Part shown: positions 17,582 through 26,629 of the stretch, one piece after another | How the letters are laid out: every line of letters starts with the position of its first letter | Position numbering within the stretch: the first letter of the stretch is position 1 | From: Salinivirgaceae bacterium | Lineage (GTDB): Bacteria; Bacteroidota; Bacteroidia; Bacteroidales; SZUA-534 | Reading direction: 5' to 3' | Assembly (NCBI GenBank): GCA_024405635.1 | Contig: JAKSOL010000003.1 | Span: 124,001-188,000, forward strand | Length of the DNA: 64,000 nt | The notes under the pieces: model-generated | The model's database searches: none | What the model saw: only the letters and a program-made list of their open reading frames with translations | Told to the model about the DNA's origin: nothing | Program-made: the position numbers and the translations under genes

Positions 17582-17728
17582 CGAACTGAAACGTAGGAAA
17601 TTTCAAAACTGATGAAGGAATAAAGACAAAAGTGCAAACGTCCGTCATAGGCGGGCGTCTCTTGTCGTTCCTTCTGGTTTCCTACGACCACAGTTCGGGC
17701 AGGTTTCGCCCGTTCTTTATGTCGTAGG
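17582..17728 (+). promoter_or_regulatory. Highly structured leader with two mutually exclusive folds, upstream of the RM operon
   Basis: The region between guaA and the RM gene holds five nested helices: 17582-17588 with 17691-17697 (7 bp), 17592-17600 with 17678-17686 (9 bp), 17615-17620 with 17668-17673 (6 bp), 17625-17629 with 17662-17666 (5 bp) and 17638-17644 with 17652-17658 (7 bp, one G-T). A competing stem pairs 17681-17688 with 17721-17728 (8 bp perfect) and encloses a hairpin 17696-17700/17708-17712. The competing stem uses the same CCTACG as the second helix, so both cannot form. This looks like a cis-acting RNA or an ncRNA ending 42 bases before the methylase start. No named RNA family recognised. 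The stretch 17378-17580 is AT-rich and otherwise empty. Confidence 0.6.
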
Positions 17729-17770
17729 TTGTAAGAAGGACATTGGCAATTCGCTTAATAGCAAGTTGCC

Positions 17771-19831
17771 ATGGCGAAAAGTATTGAAGAAAAAATCGAG
17801 GATATTGCTAAAAAGCAACTCGACAGATTTGGTGTGAAGTATCACATAAAGACGGACAACATAAATAGCGAGATTGACAATGCTCTGCAAAGCGCAAAGT
17901 CAAAGTCGGGAAATGATGGAGGTAACTATCCCGACATCAAGTGTCTGATTCAGTTACCACAAAGTCAGAAGTTTGTTCCTGTAATGATAGAGGTTAAAGG
18001 AACAAAGGGAGATTTCGCAAAAATCGAGGATGGAGAGGTCGCCAATTATGACGATAACGGCAAACCTATTTATAAACACATTAAGAAGTACGCTGTGAAT
18101 GGGGCCGTGCATTATTCGGAAGCCATAGCAAAAATCACTAAATCATATAGCGATGTTATAGCCATCGGATTCAACGGCTTTGATGCGTCGGGAAATGCTG
18201 AGCCGACAACAGAAATGGGTGTATATTATGTGAGCAAATCGAACATGTATTGCCCCAAGAAGGTGGGAGATTACAGCGATTTCTCTTTCTTGAAGGCAGA
18301 AAATGGCTCGATTTTAGAGGAAAGGCTTAACGCCATACTGCTTTCTGACGAGGAAAAGGAACGCCAAACTCGTGAGTTGGAGGATAGAATTGAAAATACC
18401 CTTGCCGAACTTAATCAGGATATGCGAGACAAGATGCGTGTGTCGGAGCCTAAAGATCGATTGAAGTTGGTGTGTGCTTTGATAATGGCAGCTCTTGGCG
18501 TGGAAGGGAAAATTCCGCCTCTTGAAATTGCCGATTTAAGAGGTTTACAAACCGAAGATGACCACGATGGAGCTATTATTTTGCGAAAGATAAAAGTGTT
18601 TTTGAACGAAAAACATATACCACAAGAAAAGCTCGACAATATATATTCGCTCTATAAAGGAATACTGAACGACGCTCTTTATTATCGGGCAATAAACGGC
18701 GAAAGCACGATAAAGACAGCCTTTATTTATGTGAAGGAAGAAATTATGCCAATCTTTACTATGGGAGAGGAAGTGCATATTGATTTTACTGGAAAACTGC
18801 TCAATGTGTTGACAGGTTGGATTACGGAGCGTGCAAGTGATGATGAAAGAAATGATGTTGTGCTTACTCCTCGATATGTTACCGAACTGATGGCAAAGCT
18901 ATGCAAAGTGAACAAGGATAGTTATGTTTGGGACTGGGCGACTGGCAGTGCTGGTTTTCTTGTCTCTGCTATGAAGTTGATGATTGACGATGCCAACAAA
19001 ACAATCCAAAGCGAAGATGAGCGAAAAGCAAAGATTGCAAAGATAAAAGTGGATCAGCTGCTTGGTATAGAGCTTAGGCAGGATATTTATGTTCTTGCCG
19101 TGCTTAATATGATTCTGATGAAAGATGGTTCAAGCCACATCTTGAATAAGGATTCGCTAAATGAATACAACGGAAAATATGAGCAGGGAAAAAATAAAGA
19201 TGATGAGTTCCCTGCCGATGTGTTCCTATTAAATCCTCCCTATTCGGCGGAAGGTAAAGGTTTTGTCTTTGTAGAAAAGGCTTTGAATCGAATGAACAAA
19301 GGTCGTGCGGCTGTGATTATTCAGGAAAATGCAGGAGGTGGCAAAGGCGATGGCTTTACTAAAAACATTTTGAAGCATAGCACATTGTTGGCTTCCATTC
19401 GTATGCCAATAGATTTGTTTATAGGCAAATCGAGTGTGCAGACTGCAATCTATTTGTTCGAGGTGGGGACACCACATGATACAGAGAGTCTTGTTACATT
19501 TGTAGATTTTAGTAATGATGGTTATGCCCGACAGAACCGCAAGAAATCAAACTCTAAAGTGAATTTGAAAGATGTGGATCATGTAAAGGAACGCTATGCA
19601 GAGTTGGTGGATATTGTACTTAATCGTAAGACAAAGACAAACTATTACACTGAGGCGAACGGACTTGTGGTGAAAGATTCCATTTCGCTCGAAGGCAACG
19701 ATTGGACATTCAATCAGCATCGCAAGATTGACACTATGCCAACCGAAGCAGATTTCCGCAAGACTGTTTCAGACTATTTGAGTTGGAAACTCTCAACCAT
19801 CATTAAGGAGGACGCTGCAAATTTTCAGTAA
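17771..19831 (+). CDS. Restriction-modification enzyme: PD-(D/E)xK nuclease fused to N6-adenine methylase (BcgI-like RM subunit)
   Basis: A 686-residue chain combining cleavage and methylation. The N-terminal 200 residues contain a PD-(D/E)xK nuclease core: Asp55 in YPD, then IEVKG with Glu74 and Lys76. Residues about 205-330 look like the helical HsdM-type region. The methylase follows with motif I DWATGSAGFL (about 388-397) and catalytic motif IV NPPY (488-491), the class that makes N6-methyladenine. The next gene, eight bases on, is a specificity subunit. This two-gene layout is that of type IIB enzymes such as BcgI, not classical type I, which needs a separate HsdR motor; no helicase gene is nearby. 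Codon use is less AT-biased than neighbours and the module sits between housekeeping genes, consistent with acquisition. Confidence 0.85.
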   Translation: MAKSIEEKIEDIAKKQLDRFGVKYHIKTDNINSEIDNALQSAKSKSGNDGGNYPDIKCLIQLPQSQKFVPVMIEVKGTKGDFAKIEDGEVANYDDNGKPIYKHIKKYAVNGAVHYSEAIAKITKSYSDVIAIGFNGFDASGNAEPTTEMGVYYVSKSNMYCPKKVGDYSDFSFLKAENGSILEERLNAILLSDEEKERQTRELEDRIENTLAELNQDMRDKMRVSEPKDRLKLVCALIMAALGVEGKIPPLEIADLRGLQTEDDHDGAIILRKIKVFLNEKHIPQEKLDNIYSLYKGILNDALYYRAINGESTIKTAFIYVKEEIMPIFTMGEEVHIDFTGKLLNVLTGWITERASDDERNDVVLTPRYVTELMAKLCKVNKDSYVWDWATGSAGFLVSAMKLMIDDANKTIQSEDERKAKIAKIKVDQLLGIELRQDIYVLAVLNMILMKDGSSHILNKDSLNEYNGKYEQGKNKDDEFPADVFLLNPPYSAEGKGFVFVEKALNRMNKGRAAVIIQENAGGGKGDGFTKNILKHSTLLASIRMPIDLFIGKSSVQTAIYLFEVGTPHDTESLVTFVDFSNDGYARQNRKKSNSKVNLKDVDHVKERYAELVDIVLNRKTKTNYYTEANGLVVKDSISLEGNDWTFNQHRKIDTMPTEADFRKTVSDYLSWKLSTIIKEDAANFQ

Positions 19832-19839
19832 GCCCTCGT

Positions 19840-21060
19840 TTGACAAAACTCAAAGAGGATTTTGAGGCAAGCGGGGGAGTTTGGAAAGAGTGGAGAATTG
19901 GGGATTTGTTTGACATACACCCGACTAAAGCATACAAGATGACTAATCTTGATTTGTTTAAGAATAAAGGTGATATACCAGTAGTAACAAATTCAAGTGT
20001 AGAAAATGGTATTACCGGATATGTAAATTTGAAACCAACTGAAAAGGGTGGTATTGTTACATATAGTGACACAACTACTGATGAAGGAATATTTTATCAG
20101 CCTTATGATTTTGTTGGGTATTCTCATGTTCAAGGTGTTTATCCGTTGAAAACCTATAATTGGAATGAGGACAAGCTTTTGTATTTTGTTTCATTATTCA
20201 AGAAATCTGCAAAAGGTCGTTTTGATTATGCTAGCAAATTCAATAGAGCAATAGCAAAAGAAATGCTTGTGAATCTTCCAACATTCAATGGCGAGCCATC
20301 CTATTTCTACATGGAACAATACATCTCTTTGTTAGAAAAAGAAAAGATGCTTCAAGTGGATAAATTCCTAAAAGATTCTGGCTTGAATGATACCACACTT
20401 ACTGTCGAAGAAACAGCTGCACTTGAAAAGTTTAGAAATGGAGAGGTGAAGTTTGTGGAGAGGAAGATAGGGGATTTGTTTGAAAAAGTCAAGTTAGGGA
20501 TTAGTAATCCTAATTTTAATAAAAAAACTGATTTGTCTGCTTGCAAAGATTTAGAACACCCAATTCCTGTGATAAATGCAAAAATTGGAGATAATGGAAT
20601 AATGTATTGGGCAAAGCAAGGAGATTTTGAGACTATTTCAAAGTGTATAGATGTTATTCAAAATGGAGCAATTGCTACAGGAAAAGTATATGCTCAACCT
20701 CAAGAAACAGGCGTGTTGTGGGATTCTTATTTGATTAAACATGTTAAAACAACTTTAGAAGATGAACAACTTTTTTTCTTTGCGACAGTCATAGAAAAAT
20801 CAATACGATTAAAATTTTATTATGATTGTAAGGCTTACTGGAATGAAGTAAAAGAAGAATTTATTATGTTGCCTTGTACTCTTGATAATGACATCGACTA
20901 CACCTTTATGCAACACTTTATATCGGCTTGGGAGAAGTTGGTGATGAGAGGTGTGGTAAAGTATAAGGACGAGATGTTGAATGCTTATGACAAAGCATTA
21001 GATTTTGCTGTGGCAGCTGAGCAAATGTTAAATTATGGACAAAAATCAGAATTTTTATAA
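19840..21060 (+). CDS. Specificity (S) subunit of the restriction-modification system
   Basis: A 406-residue HsdS/BcgIB-like protein with two target recognition domains. Each half opens with a matching segment (WRIGDLFDIHPT at about residue 18; RKIGDLFEKVKLG at about 208) and each ends in a helical spacer (SLLEKEKMLQVDKFLKDSG and the C-terminal SAWEKLVMR region). Two domains imply a bipartite DNA target. It starts at TTG, eight bases after the methylase stop. No earlier start in this frame is better, and the conserved region begins about 17 residues in. The two halves differ strongly, as expected for domains reading different half-sites. Confidence 0.85.
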   Translation: MTKLKEDFEASGGVWKEWRIGDLFDIHPTKAYKMTNLDLFKNKGDIPVVTNSSVENGITGYVNLKPTEKGGIVTYSDTTTDEGIFYQPYDFVGYSHVQGVYPLKTYNWNEDKLLYFVSLFKKSAKGRFDYASKFNRAIAKEMLVNLPTFNGEPSYFYMEQYISLLEKEKMLQVDKFLKDSGLNDTTLTVEETAALEKFRNGEVKFVERKIGDLFEKVKLGISNPNFNKKTDLSACKDLEHPIPVINAKIGDNGIMYWAKQGDFETISKCIDVIQNGAIATGKVYAQPQETGVLWDSYLIKHVKTTLEDEQLFFFATVIEKSIRLKFYYDCKAYWNEVKEEFIMLPCTLDNDIDYTFMQHFISAWEKLVMRGVVKYKDEMLNAYDKALDFAVAAEQMLNYGQKSEFL

Positions 21061-21131
21061 ACTTGTCTTCAAAACCTTCTCTACTGAAAACTTTTGTGCG
21101 TTTTTGAAAAAGACGCCCACTCACTAACAAC

Positions 21132-21162
21132 CAAATCGTGTCGAAACACTCGGCACGATTTG
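21132..21162 (+). terminator. Hairpin after the RM operon
   Basis: CAAATCGTG pairs with CACGATTTG (9 bp, 13-base loop), 70 bases after the specificity gene. The T-run is weak, so this is a probable rather than certain terminator. Confidence 0.5.
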
Positions 21163-21282
21163 CTTTACAATATCTCTGTCCTTTTAGGTTGTTAACTTTC
21201 CGATGATAAAAATAGTTTTCGGAATAAAAATAATACCAAAGAATTGGTTTTCTTTGCTCATTGAAAGTAACGGCAAAAATGA

Positions 21283-21759
21283 ATGGACAACAATTCGAGA
21301 ATAGACGCGCTTGACAGAAAGATTTTATCGATAATATCGAAGGATGCGCGCACGCCATTCCTTGAGGTGGCTCGAGAGTGCGGAGTGTCTGGTGCTGCCA
21401 TACACCAACGTGTTCAAAAGCTTGTCAACATGGGCGTTATTATAGGCTCGGAGTTCATTGTTAGTCCTCAAAGCATGGGATACAAAACATGCGCTTTTGT
21501 GGGCATCAACCTAAAAAAGGCTTGTCTTTATCAAGACATAGCCGAAGAGTTGGCCAAAATACCGGAGATAATTGAATGCCACTACGTTACCGGCAACTAC
21601 TCGCTCTTTATTAAAGTGATGGCACACGATAACGAGCACTTGCGAAAGATACTATCAGACAAGTTGCAACGACTCGATATTGTGGAGCGCACTGAGACCA
21701 TCATCTCGCTTGAGGAGAGTTTCCGCCGACAATTCCCAATCGATTTAGCAGAACAATAA
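21283..21759 (+). CDS. Lrp/AsnC family transcriptional regulator
   Basis: A 158-residue regulator. The N-terminal winged helix-turn-helix (about residues 5-60) contains [21 protein letters not shown] and a recognition helix [11 protein letters not shown]. The C-terminal RAM ligand-binding domain includes [17 protein letters not shown]. Lrp family proteins sense amino acids and control their metabolism. It ends 29 bases before glyA in the same direction, so it may be co-transcribed with serine hydroxymethyltransferase and regulate one-carbon or glycine/serine metabolism; that link is inferred from position only. Confidence 0.93.
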   Translation: MDNNSRIDALDRKILSIISKDARTPFLEVARECGVSGAAIHQRVQKLVNMGVIIGSEFIVSPQSMGYKTCAFVGINLKKACLYQDIAEELAKIPEIIECHYVTGNYSLFIKVMAHDNEHLRKILSDKLQRLDIVERTETIISLEESFRRQFPIDLAEQ

Positions 21760-21788
21760 ATACAAAACATAATCTAACTTTAAGTAAA

Positions 21789-23069
21789 ATGAATAAGGAC
21801 AACGAGATTTTCTCACTTATTGACAAAGAATACGCCCGCCAAAAACGTGGCATTGAGATGATTGCATCTGAAAACTTTGTGAGCGACCAAGTAATGCAAG
21901 CAATGGGTTCGTGCCTCACAAACAAATACGCCGAAGGTTACCCAGGCAAACGCCACTATGGTGGTTGCGAGGTTGTTGACGAGGTTGAAACTCTTGCTAT
22001 TGAGCGCTTGAAAAAGATTTATGGTGCTGAATATGCAAACGTACAACCACACTCGGGCGCACAAGCCAATGCAGCTGTGTTGCTTTGCGTACTTAATCCA
22101 GGCGATAAATTCATGGGCCTTGACCTTTCGCATGGTGGTCACCTTTCACACGGTTCGCATGTTAACACATCGGGTATGATTTACACTCCATGTGCATATC
22201 ACTTGAACAAAGAAACTGGCCGTGTTGATTACGACGAGATGGAAGAAGTTGCAATGCGCGAAAAACCAAAATTGATTATTGGTGGTGGTTCAGCATACAG
22301 TCGTGAATGGGATTATGCTCGTATGCGTAAGATTGCTGATGCTTGTGGCGCTTTGCTTATGGTTGACATGGCTCACCCAGCAGGTTTAATTGCAGCAGGT
22401 TTGCTTGACAACCCAGTTAAATATGCCGACATTGTTACCTCTACAACACACAAAACACTTCGTGGCCCACGTGGTGGTATTATTCTTATGGGTAAAGATT
22501 TTGAGAACCCATGGGGCAAGGCTACCAAAAAAGGTAAAATCCGCACAATGGGTAGCTTGTTGAATTCGGCAGTGTTCCCAGGTCAACAAGGTGGACCACT
22601 TGAGCATGTAATTGCAGCAAAAGCAGTTGCATTTGGCGAGGCTCTTACACCAGAGTTCAAAACATACCAAGAACAAGTTAAAAAGAACGCTGCAGCTTTG
22701 GCTAAAGCAATGACCGACAAAGGTTTCTTTATTATCTCTGGCGGTACCGATAACCACTCAATGTTGGTTGACTTGCGTCCAAAATATGCTGATTTGACAG
22801 GTAAAGTTGCTGAAAAAGCACTTGTTGCAGCCGACATTACCGTAAATATGAACCTTGTTCCATTCGATACTCGTAGCGCAATGGAAACCAGCGGTTTGCG
22901 TCTAGGTACCCCAGCCATCACAACTCGTGGTTTGAAAGAGGCTGATATGGTTACAATTACCGATATGATTGACCGTGTTCTTGCTGACCCAGAGAACGAG
23001 AGTGTAATTGCTGCAGTTCGCAAAGAGGTTAACGCAATGATGGAACCACGTCCAATGTTTGCTTGGTAG
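21789..23069 (+). CDS. glyA: Serine hydroxymethyltransferase
   Basis: A 426-residue PLP enzyme of normal family length that interconverts serine and glycine with tetrahydrofolate, supplying one-carbon units. Clear signatures are [44 protein letters not shown], the PLP lysine segment [14 protein letters not shown] and [10 protein letters not shown]. It is followed by a strong terminator. The downstream one-carbon user thymidylate synthase is elsewhere in the window. Confidence 0.97.
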   Translation: MNKDNEIFSLIDKEYARQKRGIEMIASENFVSDQVMQAMGSCLTNKYAEGYPGKRHYGGCEVVDEVETLAIERLKKIYGAEYANVQPHSGAQANAAVLLCVLNPGDKFMGLDLSHGGHLSHGSHVNTSGMIYTPCAYHLNKETGRVDYDEMEEVAMREKPKLIIGGGSAYSREWDYARMRKIADACGALLMVDMAHPAGLIAAGLLDNPVKYADIVTSTTHKTLRGPRGGIILMGKDFENPWGKATKKGKIRTMGSLLNSAVFPGQQGGPLEHVIAAKAVAFGEALTPEFKTYQEQVKKNAAALAKAMTDKGFFIISGGTDNHSMLVDLRPKYADLTGKVAEKALVAADITVNMNLVPFDTRSAMETSGLRLGTPAITTRGLKEADMVTITDMIDRVLADPENESVIAAVRKEVNAMMEPRPMFAW

Positions 23070-23095
23070 TAGGAATCATTTTACCTCATAAATAA

Positions 23096-23128
23096 AAAAC
23101 GCTCAACCAAAAGGTTGGGCGTTTTTTT
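23096..23128 (+). terminator. Intrinsic terminator of glyA
   Basis: An 11-bp stem (AACGCTCAACC with GGTTGGGCGTT) with an AAAA loop and a seven-T tail, 27 bases beyond the glyA stop. Confidence 0.88.
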
Positions 23129-23297
23129 GTGTACTTAGTAGAGTTGAGGTGCGTACTTGTTATGTGCTACTGAAGCGTGCCAATTGTAATAGATAAATAG
23201 GGGATAAGTATCGACAATTGGTTTTGATATAGCCAAAGCACTATTATATATTTGCTGAACTACGAAAAATGAAAAAACATTACATAAATAAACTACT

Positions 23298-24152
23298 ATG
23301 AAAAAACTATTTACAATGCTTATGCTTATGGGCGGGATGCTAGTAAGCAAGGCGCAAATGCCAGAGAGTTTTGATATTGATCTTTGGCAAAATGGTTTGC
23401 CAAACACAAATGGCATCGACCATCAACCCTACAATGCAGAACAACGAAATTTTAAACCAAGTATCCGCGTGTTTTTGCCAGAGGAAGGTAATCGAAATGG
23501 CAAAGCAATTCTTGTTTGTCCTGGTGGCGGTTATCGTGTGTTGTCGTTAGCACAAGAGGGTTACGATTGGGCAAAAGAGTTTGTGCCACAAGGCATTGCA
23601 ACCATAGTGCTTAGCTACCGTATGCCAAACGGAAACAAAGAGGTGCCTATGAGCGATGCAAAAGAGGCAATGCGCATTATTCGCGAAAATGCCGAAAAAT
23701 GGGGCATCGACCCACAAAAGGTTGGTATTCTTGGTTCGTCGGCAGGTGGCCACTTGGCTTCAACCATTGCAACTCATAGCGACGAAGCAACTCGTCCAAA
23801 CTTCCAAATTCTGTTCTATCCAGTTATTTCAATGGATAAGTCAATTACCCACATGGATTCGCATAACTGTTTCTTGGGCGAGAATGCAACTGCCGAACAA
23901 GAGCAAGAATACAGCAACCACCTTCAAGTAAACAGCCAAACTCCCCCTGCCATCATTCTTTTGTCCGACGACGATTTTCTTGTTCCACCAGCAAACTCAG
24001 CAGAATATTACCTTGCTCTAAAAAAAGCAAAAGTAAAGGCTTCGATGCACGTTTATCCTTCGGGAGGACATGGTTGGGGTTGCGGCAAATTTTTCCGCTA
24101 TAACAAAGAAATGATGCAAGATTTGCAAATTTGGATTAACCAATTGCCATAA
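23298..24152 (+). CDS. Secreted alpha/beta hydrolase, acetylesterase-like
   Basis: A 284-residue protein with a signal peptide (MKKLFTMLMLMGGMLVSKAQ). The BD-FAE/hormone-sensitive-lipase-like fold shows the oxyanion segment VCPGGGYRVLS, nucleophile Ser in GSSAGGHLAS, an acid in LLSDDDFLVPP and the catalytic His in PSGGHGWG. These enzymes often remove acetyl or feruloyl groups from plant polysaccharides; the actual substrate is unknown. It is a single gene between two intrinsic terminators and is exported to the periplasm or beyond. Confidence 0.87.
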   Translation: MKKLFTMLMLMGGMLVSKAQMPESFDIDLWQNGLPNTNGIDHQPYNAEQRNFKPSIRVFLPEEGNRNGKAILVCPGGGYRVLSLAQEGYDWAKEFVPQGIATIVLSYRMPNGNKEVPMSDAKEAMRIIRENAEKWGIDPQKVGILGSSAGGHLASTIATHSDEATRPNFQILFYPVISMDKSITHMDSHNCFLGENATAEQEQEYSNHLQVNSQTPPAIILLSDDDFLVPPANSAEYYLALKKAKVKASMHVYPSGGHGWGCGKFFRYNKEMMQDLQIWINQLP

Positions 24153-24202
24153 AAACCGAAACTATCTTTTGCAACAAAGTTGGTTTGTCAAAAAAATTGT
24201 AA

Positions 24203-24241
24203 ACAGAGAGTTGGTAGTGTTCTGCCAACTCTCTGTTTTTT
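24203..24241 (+). terminator. Intrinsic terminator after the acetylesterase-like gene
   Basis: A perfect 12-bp stem (ACAGAGAGTTGG with CCAACTCTCTGT) with a 10-base loop and a T-run. It ends about 20 bases before the next start codon. Confidence 0.88.
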
Positions 24242-24262
24242 ATGTAGCCTTTTAAACTCCAA

Positions 24263-25015
24263 ATGAAACTGACATACATTTTTCACAGCGGTTTTGCTTT
24301 AGAAACCAACCATTGTGTTTTGATATTTGACTATTGGACCGACCCCGCAAATGTGGTGCCGCAGTTGATAAACGTAAATAAGCCCATGTATGTGTTTGCT
24401 AGCCATTTTCACGAAGATCATTTTTCAAAAAACATATTCGAGTGGCGAAAGTTGAAAACAGACATAACTTATGTTCTTTCAAAAGATATTTTGAAGCATA
24501 AACGAGCACAACAAACCGATGCCAAAGTATGGATGGTGAAAGGCGATGTGTGGGAAGATGAAAATTTGAAGGTTACAGCAACCGGAAGCAACGACTGCGG
24601 AGTTAGTTGGGTAATAAATATCAACGGCAAAAGCATTTTCCACGCAGGCGATTTGTGCAACTGGTATGCCAGGTTTCTTGCCGATGAAATACCAGCAGAA
24701 TCGGTGTATAGCAAAATGTTAGGCAAAAATGTGAACCCAGTTATTGAGGAAAAACGATTTCTTGGCGAATTGAAAGATTTACGAAAAGTAACCCAATCAT
24801 TCGACCTTGCAATGTTTCCTGTCGATGGGCGAATAGGAAACGGTTATACACGCGGAGCTCGTCAGTTTATTGAAAGATTTAAAGTGAAAATGTTTGTACC
24901 AATGCATTTTGAGGCTAGTGGTTTTGAGTCGGCTTGGCGCATGGAACCTTTTTGCCAAGAAAGTGAAATTGCATTTTGGAAAATTAAAGAAGTGGGCGAA
25001 ACTGTTGATATTTAA
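24263..25015 (+). CDS. Metallo-beta-lactamase fold hydrolase
   Basis: A 250-residue cytoplasmic protein. The metal-binding motif is SHFHEDHFSKN (HxHxDH type) at about residues 52-62, with further ligands in FHAGDLCNW and the C-terminal VPMHFE. It resembles the UlaG-like/COG2220 group of the superfamily; the substrate cannot be told. It ends 54 bases before the nitroreductase gene in the same direction. No signal peptide is seen. Confidence 0.82.
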   Translation: MKLTYIFHSGFALETNHCVLIFDYWTDPANVVPQLINVNKPMYVFASHFHEDHFSKNIFEWRKLKTDITYVLSKDILKHKRAQQTDAKVWMVKGDVWEDENLKVTATGSNDCGVSWVININGKSIFHAGDLCNWYARFLADEIPAESVYSKMLGKNVNPVIEEKRFLGELKDLRKVTQSFDLAMFPVDGRIGNGYTRGARQFIERFKVKMFVPMHFEASGFESAWRMEPFCQESEIAFWKIKEVGETVDI

Positions 25016-25069
25016 CAAAATACATCGCTTATATTTGTGCATATACTAAACCAAATAAAATTATCGTAA

Positions 25070-25696
25070 ATGAAAAAAACATTGTTTATGCTGGTATCGT
25101 TGTTTGCAATGGTATCGTGCACATCACCACAAGTGAAAAACGAAGTAGGTGACGCATCGCAAGTTGTAGATAGTGTAATAATGGCGCGAAGGAGTGTCCG
25201 TCAGTACACCGACAAAACAATTAGTCGCGATATGCTTAATCAAGTGCTGAAAAGTGGTATTAATGCACCCAATGGACAAGGACGTCAAGCTTATGAAATT
25301 CGTGTGGTTGATAACCCAGAAATGCTCGCAGCAATTACTATGGCAGTTTTAAACGACAATCAAGCTATGAAACCACAGAATGAAGTAAAAAACATTTTTG
25401 CAGGCGCACCTTGTGTTGTTTTTATAGCAAACGATACAACTTACGACATGTCGCAGGTTGATTGTGGCTTGTTGGGCCAAAACATCATACTTTCAGCATG
25501 GTCAAAAGGTATAGCGTCGTGTTGTATGGCATACCCAGTACGACTGATGAAAGAAAGTAAATTGTGCGCTCCGCTTATTGCGAAACTTGGTTTTAGCCAA
25601 GGTTACAACCTTTTGTATAGCATAGCTTTGGGATATGCCAACGAGTCGCCAAACGCAAAACCTCGAAAAACTGAAAAAATAAAATACGTAGATTGA
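25070..25696 (+). CDS. Nitroreductase family lipoprotein
   Basis: A 208-residue protein. The N-terminus has a lipoprotein signal ending in MVSC (Cys17). The nitroreductase fold follows: IMARRSVRQYTDKTISRDML is the typical FMN-binding opening, then INAPNGQGRQAYEIRVV, and GLLGQNIILSAWSKGIASC in the middle. It should bind FMN and reduce nitro or quinone-like compounds, but the lipid anchor places it outside the cytoplasm, so the electron donor is unclear. It is one base from the aldo/keto reductase gene, so the two redox genes are likely an operon. Confidence 0.83.
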   Translation: MKKTLFMLVSLFAMVSCTSPQVKNEVGDASQVVDSVIMARRSVRQYTDKTISRDMLNQVLKSGINAPNGQGRQAYEIRVVDNPEMLAAITMAVLNDNQAMKPQNEVKNIFAGAPCVVFIANDTTYDMSQVDCGLLGQNIILSAWSKGIASCCMAYPVRLMKESKLCAPLIAKLGFSQGYNLLYSIALGYANESPNAKPRKTEKIKYVD

Positions 25697-25697
25697 T

Positions 25698-26519
25698 ATG
25701 ATTACCCTAAACAATAATTTAACAATACCGCAAATAGGTGTTGGAACATGGACACTAAAAGGCGAAACTGCGGTAAATAATGTGCGTATGGCACTTGATG
25801 CAGGTTTTCGTCTTGTAGATACTGCACAGATGTACGAAAACGAAAAAGAGGTAGGCGACGGAATTCGTTTGAGTAAAGTGCCCCGTGAGGAAATTTTTCT
25901 TACCACCAAAGTTTCAACCGTTGTTATGCGCGAAAAGGAGTCGGTTATTCGTGCCTCGATTGACGATAGTTTGGCAAAGCTACAAACGCCATACGTCGAT
26001 TTGCTACTTATTCATTGGCCAGTAAAAGATTGCGTGAAAAAAACTTGGGTAATTATGGAAGACTATGTGCAACAAGGAAAGGTTAAGTCGCTGGGTGTTA
26101 GCAATTTCAACCGCCATCACCTTGAAGAACTTTTCCAATACGCAAACATTCGTCCTGTGCTGAATCAAATTGAAGTACATCCACTTATGAGCCAAGTGGA
26201 GAACATAGCTTACAACCATTCGCTTGGCATTCAAGTTCAGGCTTGGGGCCCTTTTGGTCAAGGCGATATTGATGTTGTTGGCAACGATGTTATTAAGCAT
26301 CTGGCTGCAAAGTATGGCAAAACATCATCGCAAATTGTGCTACGTTGGATAATTCAACGCGATTTAATTACCATTCCGCGTGCAAAACCAAATCACTTTG
26401 ACGAAAACCTTGGAGTTCTTTTGTTTGAATTGTCAAGCGACGATATGGCTGCTATTGATGCATTGAACATCAACCTTCGTTCAAATAAAAGCAACGATCC
26501 TGAAAACTTTCCGTGGTAA
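25698..26519 (+). CDS. Aldo/keto reductase
   Basis: A 273-residue TIM-barrel NADPH-dependent reductase. Signatures are GVGTWTLKG at the start, DAGFRLVDTAQMYENEKEVGD with the catalytic Asp and Tyr, the Lys in FLTTKVS, LLIHWPVKD with the His, LGVSNFNRHHLEEL and the C-terminal cofactor site IPRAKPNH. It reduces aldehydes or ketones; the substrate is unknown. The ATG is one base after the nitroreductase stop. A bidirectional terminator separates it from the convergent BASS gene. Confidence 0.92.
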   Translation: MITLNNNLTIPQIGVGTWTLKGETAVNNVRMALDAGFRLVDTAQMYENEKEVGDGIRLSKVPREEIFLTTKVSTVVMREKESVIRASIDDSLAKLQTPYVDLLLIHWPVKDCVKKTWVIMEDYVQQGKVKSLGVSNFNRHHLEELFQYANIRPVLNQIEVHPLMSQVENIAYNHSLGIQVQAWGPFGQGDIDVVGNDVIKHLAAKYGKTSSQIVLRWIIQRDLITIPRAKPNHFDENLGVLLFELSSDDMAAIDALNINLRSNKSNDPENFPW

Positions 26520-26573
26520 GTCTTTTTTATAGTATATGATGCTAATTGATTGAAATACAATTGATAAGTAAGT

Positions 26574-26608
26574 AAAAAAGCAACTCAAGTACAAGGGTTG
26601 CTTTTTTT
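26574..26608. terminator. Bidirectional terminator between convergent genes
   Basis: A stem of AAAAAGCAACTC with GGGTTGCTTTTT around a short AT-rich loop, flanked by A-run and T-run. It can serve both the reductase (+) and the transporter (-) that converge on it. Confidence 0.8.
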
Positions 26609-26629
26609 GTGTCAATTAGCAATGTATTA

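Noticed and set aside
17601..17690. CTGATGA within the structured leader, suggesting a hammerhead ribozyme
   Set aside because: The expected GAAA after stem II and a matching cleavage triplet are missing; after the stem comes CTGG.
17771..19831. Classical type I HsdM
   Set aside because: The N-terminal nuclease motif and the absence of hsdR favour a fused RM subunit.
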